From Lotus japonicus (lineage: Eukaryota > Streptophyta > Magnoliopsida > Fabales > Fabaceae): a stretch of DNA of 64,000 nt. How positions within the stretch are numbered: position 1 is the first letter of the stretch; every line of letters starts with the position of its first letter. The notes beneath the pieces were generated by a model. The model searched no databases and was not told the DNA's origin. It saw nothing but the letters and a program-made list of their open reading frames with translations. The stretch spans positions 40,687,127 through 40,751,126 of the forward strand of contig NC_080043.1 of assembly GCF_012489685.1 (NCBI RefSeq), given 5' to 3'. This document shows positions 46,101-57,128 of this stretch, one piece after another. The position numbers and the translations under genes were made by a program.

Positions 46101-47344
46101 AAACATGTGTCTGAAAAACCAAGGTAAAATCACATCAAATTTAAATATCTGAAACGAAAAGCAAAAGAAATAGTTCAATGCCCAAACTCGGTGCTCTCAA
46201 ACCCAAAAGAAAGTGAATGTATCTCACCCAACCCTACTCCTTAGCCTCTTCCTCTGCCTCTTCTTCTTCCGCAGAGTAGTCGTCATCTGGCAGTGGCTCA
46301 TTGGTGAACTCCCTCAGCATATGATTCCTCAGACCTCGATAGAGTTGGCCCGTCTCCTGAAAGTACTGATCAACTTCCAGTCGAAAGAAGCTCTGGGCGT
46401 TCACCTCATCTTCATCTGGGTCCTTCGTGTTCCAAGGCTCTCCTTGTAGTGGTGGAAGTTCCTCCTCCTTCACCACATTCTTCGGTAAGCCCTCGAGTCC
46501 CACTAGAGGTCCACTCGTCTCTGCCGATGTCTCTTCAGATGGATCTCACTCCAACTCCGACTCCTGCTTAGAGGATTGTTCTGACTCCACAATTGGTGTC
46601 TGGAAACGAAAGGGCACGAATGGTAGTTCCACCCTTCCCGTAAGCATCTGAGACTCGATCAACTCTCCTTTCTTGTCAGTGCACTTGAGCGTAGCATTAC
46701 CGACGTATATCCGACGGACTTGGTGCGCGTCGGACACCCAAGCCTCGTCCTTGTGCTCTTCACTGAGAATCAACTCCCAAGAACGCACCGCACTCTTGGA
46801 CACAGTCATCTGGGCCCCCTAGAACAAACAGATAACACATAAAAGAGGGTCAGTTCCCATGCAAGGACACAATAAACAATTCATGGTATTCATACAATGA
46901 TATATCAGTCTCATGTTCTCATATTTAGGGTTAGCAATCCTAAAGTCTAGTTAGGCTAACGTCCTGACCATCACACAACCACCTCAACACCATGGATCCA
47001 ATCTCAATCATCCGCATATGAACAACACAAGGGGACCACACAGTCGACCCAAGTCACGTGGAGACCACACAATCAATCCACAATCCAAAATTCTCCAAAA
47101 TTGTTTCCCCCATCGCCGCGCAGAGTAGTTTTCCCCCCATCGCGGGCAGAAACATGATGATGCAGGACTCTCCAACACTGTTTCCCCCATCGCGGTGCAG
47201 AAACAAATACTTCCCCCAATTCGAGACGAAATACCATGATGCAGGATCATCCAAGATTAGAATAACTCCCACGCGTGCAAGCAACTGTTTGTCTCTAACG
47301 ACATCATCGTTCTTATTGTCCATAGCCTATACCCTAGCACTATA
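46101..47344 (-). repeat. T4 truncated LTR portion
   Basis: Minus-strand LTR sequence continuing from 29694 across T3. It parallels 47550-48060 of the complete T4 LTR but keeps a much longer ORF. Similarity stops at about 47344, next to the TGTAACGCCCCG end of the complete LTR, marking the deletion junction. Confidence 0.65.
46234..46809 (-). pseudogene. T4 LTR-encoded ORF, about 191 codons with one TGA
   Basis: Starts ATGACTGTGTCC on the minus strand immediately after GGCCCAG, again an acceptor-like CAG next to ATG. One in-frame TGA at 46546-46548 interrupts the frame, which then continues to a normal stop at 46234-46236. The N-terminal half contains SWELILSEEHKDEAWVSD, VRRIYVGNA and LPFVPFRFQTP. 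The tail is strongly acidic (DDDYSAEEEEAEEE). It lies about 335 bp from the 3' end of the T4 LTR, comparable to the T3 and T5 LTR ORFs. A gapped match (AWV.D, R..Y.G, D..G.L) suggests common ancestry, but the identity is low. Function unknown. Confidence 0.5.
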
Positions 47345-47565
47345 TGTAACGCCCCGATTTCTCGAGTGTTACACAGTAACTAATTAACCAATTTTCGTAA
47401 AACTTTTTAAATAACCAACTGTAAAGAGTACGAAACAAAGGCCTGAATGAAAATAAAGATTACATCAAAACTTGTTCATTCGAATTTAAGCAATAAAATT
47501 GTTCGATACCAACACTTCGGAAACTCTCAACCCCAACAGAAAACAAAAGACTCTCAACCCAAACC

Positions 47566-47676
47566 CTATTCCTTAGCCTCTTCCTCTTCCTCTAAAGTGT
47601 AGTCGTCCTCCAGTATTGGCACGTCACGTAGCATCAACTCCCAAGAATGAGTCATCGCCATTATCTTCACGACCAT
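47566..47676 (-). pseudogene. T4 LTR ORF, internally deleted 36-codon version
   Basis: Begins ATG in the same position as the longer T4 ORF, keeps HSWELML from the N-terminal part, then jumps to the acidic tail EDDYTLEEEEEAKE and a stop. The deletion is in frame. It parallels the internal deletion of the LTR ORF in T1 and T2, although those belong to a different LTR family. Confidence 0.45.
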
Positions 47677-50461
47677 CTACCCCCCCCCCAAACAAACACA
47701 TAGCAAACAAGCAGGGTCAGGTCCAACAAAAGAATGATAATGACAAAATCAACAACAACATATATAATATAAGTACATTATATGTCTTTTATGGGAAAGA
47801 GTCAGTTACTAACGGAATCTCACTTCACACAACCCACCAAAACTTCCATGGCCATAATCACGATCATCCGCAGATGAACAAATCTCGGAGGGGACTCACC
47901 GTACAACCCTCAATCATGTGGGGGGACTCACCGTCCGCCAGACTCACCGTCCGTCCACAGAATCACAAGGCGACCGCAGTCAGCCAATCACGTGGGGACT
48001 CACCGTACAACCCACAAAACACCCTCGCGTGCAAGGTACCATCGTTCTCATGGTCCATAGTCCTCACCAGACCTATGTCCAATTATTCACATTTACTTGC
48101 AAGCGAGTTTATTACACTTTTCTCTTTGTTAAGTCTTTAAAATCAATCCTAGAGTCTTATCATACTCTTTATACAACAACCTTCACAACACAACATTCAC
48201 GGGTTACAAGGGAATTACGGCTAGGTGAGCGACCCTTGAACCATTAACTCAGAAAATAAATATAATCCACGTAAAGGAACGCAAGAACATTCACTCATGC
48301 ATAATATATCATCGCAACTTCAACATATTGACAGCAGAAACAACTTTCACAAAAATAGAGCCACAGAATGCATCTTTCAACTAAAAATCACGTATGATAC
48401 CTTTCTAGAAAGCTATTTTAAATATCTACAACTCTCTAGTTACACACTTGTTCATTTGAGTCCCAGAATTAGGTGATATTAGGCCTTAAAGCTAACTGTC
48501 CGGAACAGGAAGACAGCAGGTGTGACAGTTACTAAACACGACCCCCAGATCACATTACTAAACCAAAAATTATGATTTTTATATGTCTGGAAAGATATTT
48601 CGAAAATCTACAACTTTCATTTTAATCACTTTTTCATTTGATGACCATAAACAGGTAAAAAGGGGCTCTGAAGTCCGCTGTCCAGTACAGGAAACTGGCA
48701 GCGAAACTTCCACCTCTAGTTTAAGCTATAAACCATCTCAGCCCAAGGCTTTAAGCTATGTTCCAGCAATAAAATCAAATCACATAGGTCTCATATGATA
48801 ATAGTACAGCAAGCAAACCTTCAACCCAAACCCTCATGCAAACCCTCAACAATCAAGATTCTTCACAAACAAACATAGCAACAAGTCCCTAATAAACTAC
48901 CCAAGTCCTAGGACCAGCCCTTACCTTGATTCTTGATCTGAAAAGAGAAGAGAATGAAGTTTGGAAGAACAATCTCTTGCTGTCCAAGTCTCCTTCACCT
49001 TCCTTCTCCTTCGCGAAACTCTCTCTATTCGCGCTCTCTCCCTTGCTCGCGCGCGTGACCGGCGACAATGGTGGTGGCTTGGGCGGCGGCTCCCTTCTCT
49101 TCTCTCACACGTTCTCTCTTTGTTTTTCACGTGAAGGTGCTGTAGTGTATCTCTGTTTTCTGATTGTGGAAGAATAGGGTTTCCCCCCTTGGCTAAAATC
49201 ACATGCAACCCACAAGTGGGCTAGGGTTTTGTTTTTCCACAAGCCCGACCCAAGTCCAACCTTAACCCACCAGTCTAATTACCTAATCAGACCTGAAACT
49301 TACTAAAACCTAAGCCCTCAAAGGTAAATTCATAATTAAATTCGGACTTAGAAGAAAAACAATGTAATAATCCCGCTGGCACTGTACAGCCGGAACTACG
49401 TTCACTAAAACGGGGATATCTGGAGCTACAGATATCGGATCGACACGAAACCACTTGGAGAATTTTCTAGACTTGAAGGTCTACAACTCTCATGAAGGAA
49501 GTTTTCCCAAATGAAGTCGTTACGATCCTCTAAAAAGTCACACAAGTTGACAGTTCTAATCTGCCAGTTATCAAACATTAGCTAAAACTTCAATTTTATT
49601 CAAACTTCCATAAAATTGTTCCACATTGAACTTAGGGCCTTACACTATAACCATCACATCACTACTTTCAAGCGAAGTTCGCATCTCAAGGTTAATTACT
49701 AATGTCATAACTTAGGGTAAGACAATAGATCATCATGCATAGTATATTCATCAAGAGGTTTAGGGTTTTGCCCCGTTCCTCACAAAGATAGAAAATATTC
49801 AAGCAACTCTCAACACAAGTCAATGCCTAAACCCTAGAGAGTACTTGGGTTTCGGCCAAACATCATTGCACATCAATTAATCATGCTTTTTCACATATCA
49901 AGTAGTAAAAATCAGCAGCATACATCAACTTAAAAAAATAGCAAGAAGATAAGAAAAAGTCGCCTAAACCCTAGGAAATAGGGTTCGGCCGTAACATGTA
50001 TGGAGTGTAGGGTTTCCAAAATTTGTAATCATGCTTGATCATGCTTCACATATAAAAACCAGCAAGCTTTTCAATCATAAACATCAACATACAACTCATT
50101 CTAACACATGTTATTGAATATCAACTTAGATCCAAACATATATGACAAGTTTAGCACGGTTTTGTCTAGAAATCACTCAATGAGAGAGGATAAAACCGAA
50201 GTATAACCTTAAAATATGTTCCAAAAGAGACTCAAGTCGTCATATAAGAGTTTCACAAATTTCAAAACCAACACCACATCATCACAAGCAAGTTTTTCAT
50301 GCATACAAGCCAAATCATGCTTCACAAAGTCCTAGACTCTACCCAAGACTGGAAAAGCCCTCACCTTTCTAAAAACTTGAAGAAAGAATAGATGAGTGAA
50401 TGAAGAAGATGATCCCTTCTCTTCTCTCCTTGCTCGAACCTCCTTCTTCTCCCTTAACCCT

Positions 50462-50464
<3 letters not shown>

Positions 50465-50495
<31 letters not shown>
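50465..50495. repeat. (TC)n microsatellite
   Basis: A run of about 15 CT dinucleotides inside the T4 LTR, near a 5' exon-like segment. A shorter CT run occurs at 51470-51488. Confidence 0.8.
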
Positions 50496-50496
<1 letters not shown>

Positions 50497-51373
50497 CCTC
50501 TCCCTTTCTCTCTTGGTGGCGGCTCCTCTCTTTCTCTTTCTCTCAAAACCTTTCTTTTCTTGCTAAAATTTTTTACGTGAAAGAATGTGTGTGTTGTGCC
50601 TTTCTCATTCAGTTTTACTCACTTGAATAAAAGAGAAAACTCCTCCCCCTTTTACCCTTATGTGGCTGACGACCCAACACACTAGCAACTAGGGTTTTCA
50701 AAAGTTTTATCCTATCTCACCTTTTTAAAATAAATCTGAATATATAATAATTATAAAAGGTATAAACCCCATTTTATAAAAACAAACCCAAACCTTTAAA
50801 ATTTAAAGATAAAATTCGGAATAAACAAACCCTGCAGCAAATCGTGAAAAAACAGGACAGCTTGACCTCTGCTCACTAAAACGTGAATAACTCGAGCTAC
50901 AGAGGTTGGAATGACATGACGTCAAAGGGAGAATTTAGATAACATAAAGAGCTACAATTCTTATGAAGGAAGTTTCTTCAGATTAGGTCGTTAAGACCAC
51001 TCTAAAAATCATTCAAAATTACGTAATATTCTCAAACAAACTCAATCTTTACATTTAAACCAAATTTTTCCTCAAAATAAGGCAAAACAAAAATCCAAAC
51101 AAATCTCCACCATATCCATCACATGAATTTCGGCCACCTCTTTCCCCATGGCTACCCAAATCACGCCTAGCATCAATCTTGAGGTCAAAACCTCAAAAAA
51201 TAAATTATTCTCACACACAAATATTATTATTTCATAAAAATAATATTTTCACACATTTCATGAAAATTCCACACGCATATCATCCAAGAAATTCATTAAT
51301 CACTAAAAATCCACTTTTCATTATTTATTTAAAATAAATAATAATAATCATAATATTAGGGTCTTACACCATA

Positions 51374-52271
51374 TCTGAAATCTCGTGAGGACGCTCCCTA
51401 GCCACTCAAACTCTGAGTATCTGACATATAATATTTTAATTACCCTCTCTTTGTTTGAATAAAATAATTACCCTCTCTCTCTCTCTCTGAAATTTAACCC
51501 TAGATATATAAGCATTCACTTTTCTCTTCTCAAAATTACAATTACCCTAGTTGTGCCGCTGCATGTCTTCGTCCTTCTCCCTCCATCGTTCATCCACTCT
51601 CCTCTCTGGTAAGACATCTTCTCAACTCTCACCATTGTTCTCAACTTCTCATCTGGACATCTTCTTTCTCACCCTTTATTTATAATGAAAAATGCTTGAA
51701 AAATCTTATTTTTACTAAACTTTTTATTACTGAAATATTCCAATCATTGTTTGACTTGTTTATTTCTACTGAAATAAATTGTTCTTTTTCTACTGAAATA
51801 TGCTTGAAACCCCTTGTTCCTACTGAAATATGTTTCTATAATATGTTAATTTTTGTATGGTTTATGTGTTTAGGAGGGTAACCGAAGCAAGGGCTAAGGA
51901 TATCATCTTTTGACTAAAGACTTCATACTTGTTAGAGCACTTTGTCTGGTACTTTTTTAAGATCCTTATTTCATATTTTTATTGGGTATTCTTTATACTG
52001 TAGATTTTTATTTTGGCTGTGATAATTTGTGAGCTTGGTATATTCACTATGTTGGGTGGAAAATAAGTGTTTTGGTTGTGATAATGTGAGTTTGCTTTGT
52101 TGTGCTCAATGAATTTGTGAGCTTGGTATATTCACGTAATTTGATGGCATGTATTTTGTTCAAAACCTAATTTTATGTCATGTATTCTGTAATTTATTCT
52201 TCAGCTTGTAGTTTTTCAATCATTAAATTTTTAAGTCATTCATTTACTTTGATTTCTTCTTTATCATAGAA
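51374..52271 (+). promoter_or_regulatory. Probable promoter and 5' leader of the hAT-4 gene
   Basis: ATATATAA at 51504-51511 follows a CT-rich stretch. A C-rich leader-like exon near 51555-51608 ends at CTCTCTG|GTAAGA, and the first coding ATG lies at 52272. No domain-bearing frame occurs here. Left of the TATA box the sequence abuts the T4 target site. Confidence 0.45.
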
Positions 52272-53941
52272 ATGAAGAAATCTAGGCAGCGTTTGACGCC
52301 AAGATCTTTACCAACTGAAACCGACAATCCCCCAACTGTTACACAGCCATCCAATGCCACTCCAACTGAAGGAGGTGCTTCTGGTTGAGGTCGGCCTTCT
52401 ACTCAACAGAAGCAAACATCTACTGCTGAAGCTACGATAACTGATCCCACTCCTAAAAGTAAAAAGAAGCGAAGCCAAAATGCTAGTGGCTCCCGAAAGT
52501 CTTCTTCTATATGGGATCACTTCACCCATGTACCTGATATTAAGGTTGATGAGACGACTGCAGCTTGTAATTATTGTGGTAAGAGGTATTTAGCTGATTC
52601 TATGCTTCATGGTACATCAAACTTGTGGGCTTATTTGAAAGTTTGTGTTAAGTATTTAGCTGCAATCAGTCGTGATTCTAGCTAAACGGTCCTTGCATTT
52701 AACCCCTGGTATGATTGGTGAGTTGACAGTTGCAAGCCTTAGATATGATGTGGAAACATGTAGGAAAGTTGTGGCCATGTTTATCATCTTCGATGAACAC
52801 CCTTTTAGTGTAGTTGAGGGTATTGGTTTCAAATTACTCATTAACTAAATTCAGCCCAAAATGACTGTCCCTTCTAGATTTACTGTGACAGGGACTGTTA
52901 CCAACTCTACCTTGATGAAAAAGTGAGGTTGAGAGGATTTTTTAAATCTCATTGCAATAGGGTGACACTCACAACTGATTGTTGGACATCAATCCAAAAC
53001 CTCAGTTATCTAACTCTAACTGCACATTTTATAGATAATGACTGGAGGTATCAAAAAAGAATTATAAGTTTTTTCTGTTGTCCCGAACCATAAAGGTGAA
53101 ACCATGGGTAGACATGTGGAAGAGATTTTGAGGGAATGGGGGTTGAGGAATGTTTTTACTCTCACAGTTGATAATGCATCATCCAATGATAAGGCTATAT
53201 AAGACATTTGATAAAGAGAGTGAGGACTATGGGTGGTTTGGTGTTAGATGGAGAGTTTTTTCACATGAGATGTTGTGTCCATATCCTCAACCTAGTCGTC
53301 AATTATGGTTTGAAGGACTTGAATAGTTCCATTGATAATATTCGCAATGCTGTTAGGTTTGTGGGGTCCTCACCCAATAGACTTGCCAAATTCAAAGAGT
53401 GCATTGAGTTTTCAAATATAACTTCCAAGAAATTAGTATGTCTTGATGTTCCTACTAGATGGAACTCGACATATATGATGTTGGATACAGCTGAAAGGTT
53501 TCAGCCAGCATTTGAGAAGATGGAATTTGAGGAGTCGAGTTATGTCGACTACTTTGGGACTGTTGGGCCACCTACTACTGTGGACTGGGAGAGTTCAAGG
53601 GTGTTTGTAAAATTTTTAAAGATTTTCTATGAGGCTACCAAAATCTTTTCAGCATCAACACATGTGAGCATGCATTCTGCATTTCATCAATTGGCTTTGA
53701 TCCACATGGAGCTGAAAAAGTGTTGTAACAGTTCAAACTCTTCTTTGAGAAAAATGGGTGTGGAGATGAAGCTGAGATATGATAAGTATTGGGGTAATAT
53801 TAAGTCAATTAATAAACTCCTTTACTTTGGTGTAATTTTTGACCCTCGATACAAGCTCAGTTATGTAGAATGGTCCTTTCTACAAATGTATGGTGAAAAC
53901 CCAACATTCCTAAATGAAATGTCAACTAGTGTGAAGGATGA
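52272..53941 (+). pseudogene. hAT-4 transposase relic, RICESLEEPER/ZBED type, cut by T5
   Basis: ATG at 52272 opens a Thr/Pro/Ser-rich leader with a TGA at 52387-52389. A BED finger follows (SSIWDHFTHV, ACNYCGKRY), in which the usual ligand His is Tyr (LWAYLKVC). Stops and shifts occur near 52684 and 52847. The first catalytic Asp is in LTTDCWTSIQN (about 52975) and the second in FTLTVDNASSND (about 53160-53190). The open part 53208-53941 carries MRCCVHILNLVV, DVPTRWNSTY and FDPRYKLSYVEW. T5 is inserted after MSTSVKDD, removing the dimerisation domain from this window; it may resume beyond the right edge. Confidence 0.78.
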
Positions 53942-54611
53942 TGTAAGGCCCAAGTTTTAACGCTTTGGATAAGTGAATAAAATAAAAGAGTTATTTGATT
54001 AAGATAAATTTGGGAAGGAAAGAGGTTCAGGAAAAGTCCAAGAATGTATCGAAAAACCGAAAGAGTTATAGCACAACTAACATACGCTTAATCCTAGGTC
54101 AAAGGTATTAGTGAATAGTTAATTTACGTTTTAGGACACGATGGAAACTAATTCCAAAAATCCTCAGAGAAATGTTAGAACTTCTCTTTTCCGTCCTTAA
54201 ACAACCATTTCGATGCAAAATCCTGGAAAGTACGAACGTCAAATTTCAATTCTCGGAAGTTTGCCGAAACGGAATCCCTGATAGTTCGAAAAACCTAAGA
54301 TCGACAGACGATGAAGACTTTTTCTATCCGGAAACTCAAAAGAAGATTCCACCCGCGTTCTCCTACTTCTCTCATCATTCCTAATCTTTCTTCAGAAGGA
54401 AGTTTTCTCATCCGACGATCACTGCAAAAAGTAGTTTTTCGGGATAAACCGACTTACACCGACCTATGCCGATTTTGGATCTTTTGGTTTAATTCCAAGA
54501 ATTCTATTTTGAGTTCTGGAATTCTGTCGCCAGAACCTATCTTAGAATGCGCAGAGGAACGCGCAGGAAAAATCGGAATCGCAAAAAATCATTTTTCCGT
54601 TTTTTCCAAAA

Positions 54612-54621
54612 CCTATAAATA
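54612..54621 (+). promoter_or_regulatory. T5 LTR TATA box (copy 1)
   Basis: CTATAAATAG about 670 bp into the LTR; the duplicate lies at 58645-58654. Transcription would begin about 30 bp downstream. The segment from there to the donor-like CTCGAG|GTAGGT contains no ATG, as expected for a 5' UTR exon. Confidence 0.6.
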
Positions 54622-55426
54622 GTTGAAAAATTAGATTTTTTTTTCACAAAACCCATTTTCCCCACCCCTCCAAAACCGCGAGTTCCTAGAGAGAGAGAGA
54701 GATCCGGATCTTCGTCGTTTCTTGCCCGTTTGCTTCACCGTTCGTCACTAATCGAAGACCTCGAGGTAGGTAATCTATACTCTCCTTCGAATCGTCGTTT
54801 CTGTCCATTTCTCCTGCGACTTTCTGAGTTCAAAATTTTGAGGTTTTTGAAAAACTGTTCAAATCAGTTGATTTCAGCGTCTAAACTTCTTCCCTGCATG
54901 CTCCTGAGCGTGTTCTGCGGATTAGATTTTGTCAAATGTCGACGAAATGCCGCCGGGATCAATTTCTACCCTAAATACCCATTTTTCGCCAAAGTCGCAA
55001 CCTTTACGCTCTAATCTATCGACTTGGCTTAGTGCTAGTAGGATTTGTCGTCATAAACGTCGTTGTGGACGTCCCCATCCAATTTGTTTTTCAAAAATCC
55101 AATTTTGAAATTCTGAGCTAAAAATAATGACCAAACTACCCCTATATCAGTTTTCGATCCGAAAATTTTTCCGAGCCTAGAACCGTCTTAGTTACGGCTT
55201 ATGTTAACCTAGGAACCGAGTTTGATCGAAGAAAAATCGACCCTCCCAATTAAGGAAAGTGGCCGAGAGCTATATCAAGGGGGGAGGAGAATCCGATTTT
55301 TCGAAAACTTGTCTTAACGCGTTAGATTGTCGTACCACGGAGGTAGTAGTGTACTGTGTAACCCTAGGGCTCTTTGATTGCTGAGTTTCTGACTCTTGGT
55401 GTTGATTTCTGTGATTTTTGCTTAAG

Positions 55427-55504
55427 GTTCGTTTGAGGAGATTCCAAGAAACCAAGGAGAAGAGCTTGAAGAACATTTGGAGGAGGAAGCTGGAAGACCC
55501 ACCG
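55427..55504 (+). other. T5 78-bp mini-exon candidate (copy 1)
   Basis: Preceded by TTTGCTTAAG and followed by GTGAGG. It has no ATG and an acidic open frame (SFEEIPRNQGEELEEHLEEE). The length matches T1, T2 and T3 exactly despite heavy divergence. Copy 2 is at 59460-59537. Confidence 0.5.
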
Positions 55505-56175
55505 GTGAGGGCTACTCTCTGAATTACTAGATAATGCTTTAGGTGTCGATGAAATTCGACTTGATTTATGTGTTATGCACCTAATTGCTAAATGTCTGAA
55601 ATGATTTCTGAGGCTTCGGCCGAACTTGTTGAGTACTTGATGCCATGATATTGTGTGCTAAATGATTCACATGCTATGTGCTACATGGTTAACTTAGGAT
55701 GTGTTGGAATATGCTGTCTATGTCTTTTGGTTGAGCTGTTTCAATGATGCTATTCCACTTGTACCTGAGATTCTGAAAAAGTGAGGATTACGGGCAGGTC
55801 ATGCCGAATTTTTATGAGATTTTGAGAGAGTTTTAAAAGGACGAACGGAGTTCGGACCTTGTCATGCTCCAATGGATCGAGACCTTCTCAGGGAATTACT
55901 TGGGTTTATGGGAACTTTGAACTCATAGGGAATACGATAAGACTAAAAAGAGCTATTTTTATAAAGAAATTCATAAGATATTAAACAACCTCTAAACCTT
56001 TAAATAAAGATAACAATCTCGGATGCAAGCTTTGGATTGAAGTTTAGTTTTGGAAAATGAGAAGTGTCGTCGGATCCAAGTGTTGGGAAGATTTCGAGTT
56101 TTGGGTATGTTGATACTCATTCGCTCTGGGAGCAGTTTGTTTAGCCATCCAAGGGATGAGCCGAGAAGCTTCACG

Positions 56176-56420
56176 GAGGTGTGAGACCTTGTGAATGCGT
56201 GATACTCCACTGAGGCGTGAGACCTTGTGGAAAGCATGGATCTTCACTGAGGCGTGAGACCTCGTGAACAGCATGAAACTTCATTGAAGCGTGAGACTTC
56301 GTGCAAGTGTGTAAATTCACTGAGGCGTGAGACCTTGTGAAAGCATAAAACTTCACTGAAGCGTGAGACTTTGTGAATGTGTGAGACTCCACAGAAGCGT
56401 GAGACTTTGTGAGAGCATTG
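56176..56420 (+). repeat. Minisatellite in the T5 LTR (copy 1)
   Basis: About seven imperfect units of roughly 35-42 bp, each with GAGGCGTGAGACCTTGTG or a GAAGCGTGAGACTTTGTG variant. The two variants alternate in the last units. It is absent from the T1, T2 and T3 LTRs, where a different short block is single or doubled at the same place. Confidence 0.75.
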
Positions 56421-56537
56421 ATGACTCGAAGAGTTGTCGTGAGTGGCTGCACTCTTTTGTTTATGATTAATTGTATTTTGTCGCAGAATCGACATTTACC
56501 TTAGGGTATTCTTTTAGAGACTTTAAGTTAATCTAGA

Positions 56538-56553
56538 ACACGTGGCGACGTGT
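56538..56553 (+). promoter_or_regulatory. Conserved G-box dyad in the T5 LTR
   Basis: ACACGTGGCGACGTGT, an inverted repeat of ACACGT with a 4-bp spacer containing the ABRE/G-box core CACGTGGC. It is conserved in T1 (13637-13652), T2 (35869-35884 and 44353-44368) and T5 copy 2 (60571-60586); T3 has one altered base. A regulatory role is inferred. Confidence 0.45.
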
Positions 56554-57128
56554 CGGGTGAGGTCGGAGACGTTGTTTGGCTAATCACTTGCATTCATGCA
56601 CTCATTTTGAGGTTAATACACGGCGTGATACCGGACCTCGGTGGATTCCAAAATGGTCATAAGACCCGGATTTCCATATTTAGGACACTACGGTGGTCCT
56701 CAGTAGCAGACGGAATGGCAGACCTACGGGTTCACTGCTGATCTGACTACTTTTGTGTGGTGTAAGAGACACGCGAGCAGGAAGGTACCCACCGTGGCTG
56801 GTGTTAGGGCCGTCTCGTTGATGTCCATCCTTCTTCCGGAATGCATTTTGTTACCCAGCATTGCATTTCATGCAACATACATGCTAACTTAGTTGCTGAG
56901 TGTGATTGGTAACTGTTTATCCTATTTTTGAGGCATGCTACTTGTTTTTATGGCTCTTTATATTTATTGTGATACATGCAACCCTAGGAAGCTATCCCAA
57001 AACTTATAAGCCTGAGAGGCTAGTATTTATTATCCTATAATTATATCTGGCTTTATTAATTATATAATTCTTTGGAGTTGACCCTCGCGTCTGCTGTGTG
57101 TGTTTGGGCGGACTACGCCATTTGTCAG

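Larger units (their letters stand above)
29493..51368 (-). mobile_element. T4: reverse-strand LTR element remnant, TSD CCATA, containing T3 and T2
   Basis: Read on the minus strand it begins TGTAAGACCC at 51368 and ends CGGGGAGTTACA at 29493, with CCATA outside both ends (29488-29492 and 51369-51373). It consists of one complete LTR (47345-51368) joined directly to the 3' portion of a second LTR (29493-29694 plus 46101-47344). The internal region and the start of that LTR are gone. The solo LTR T3 is inserted in the truncated LTR. The matching outer TSDs argue that both LTR pieces come from one insertion that later lost its interior. Confidence 0.75.
47345..51368 (-). repeat. T4 complete LTR (4024 bp)
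   Basis: On the minus strand it runs from TGTAAGACCC (51368) to CGGGGCGTTACA (47345). It contains a donor-like AAG|GTAAGG near 48925 after a 5' exon-like segment, and a second AAAG|GTGAGG near 50360. A diverged duplication links 49390-49560 with 50865-51035. The internally deleted LTR ORF lies at 47566-47676. A CT microsatellite is present at 50465-50495. Confidence 0.7.

Noticed and set aside
47616..48247. Plus-strand frames of 109-174 codons
   Set aside because: Antisense to the T4 LTR; no domain, and composition follows local AC-rich repeats.
56176..56420. CRISPR-like array
   Set aside because: Units are imperfect, contiguous and in a plant LTR; there are no unique spacers or cas genes.
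56171..56495. Minus-strand Ser/His/Lys repeat peptides (and the copy at 60204-60528)
   Set aside because: They are translations of the T5 minisatellite in antisense, not a protein family.
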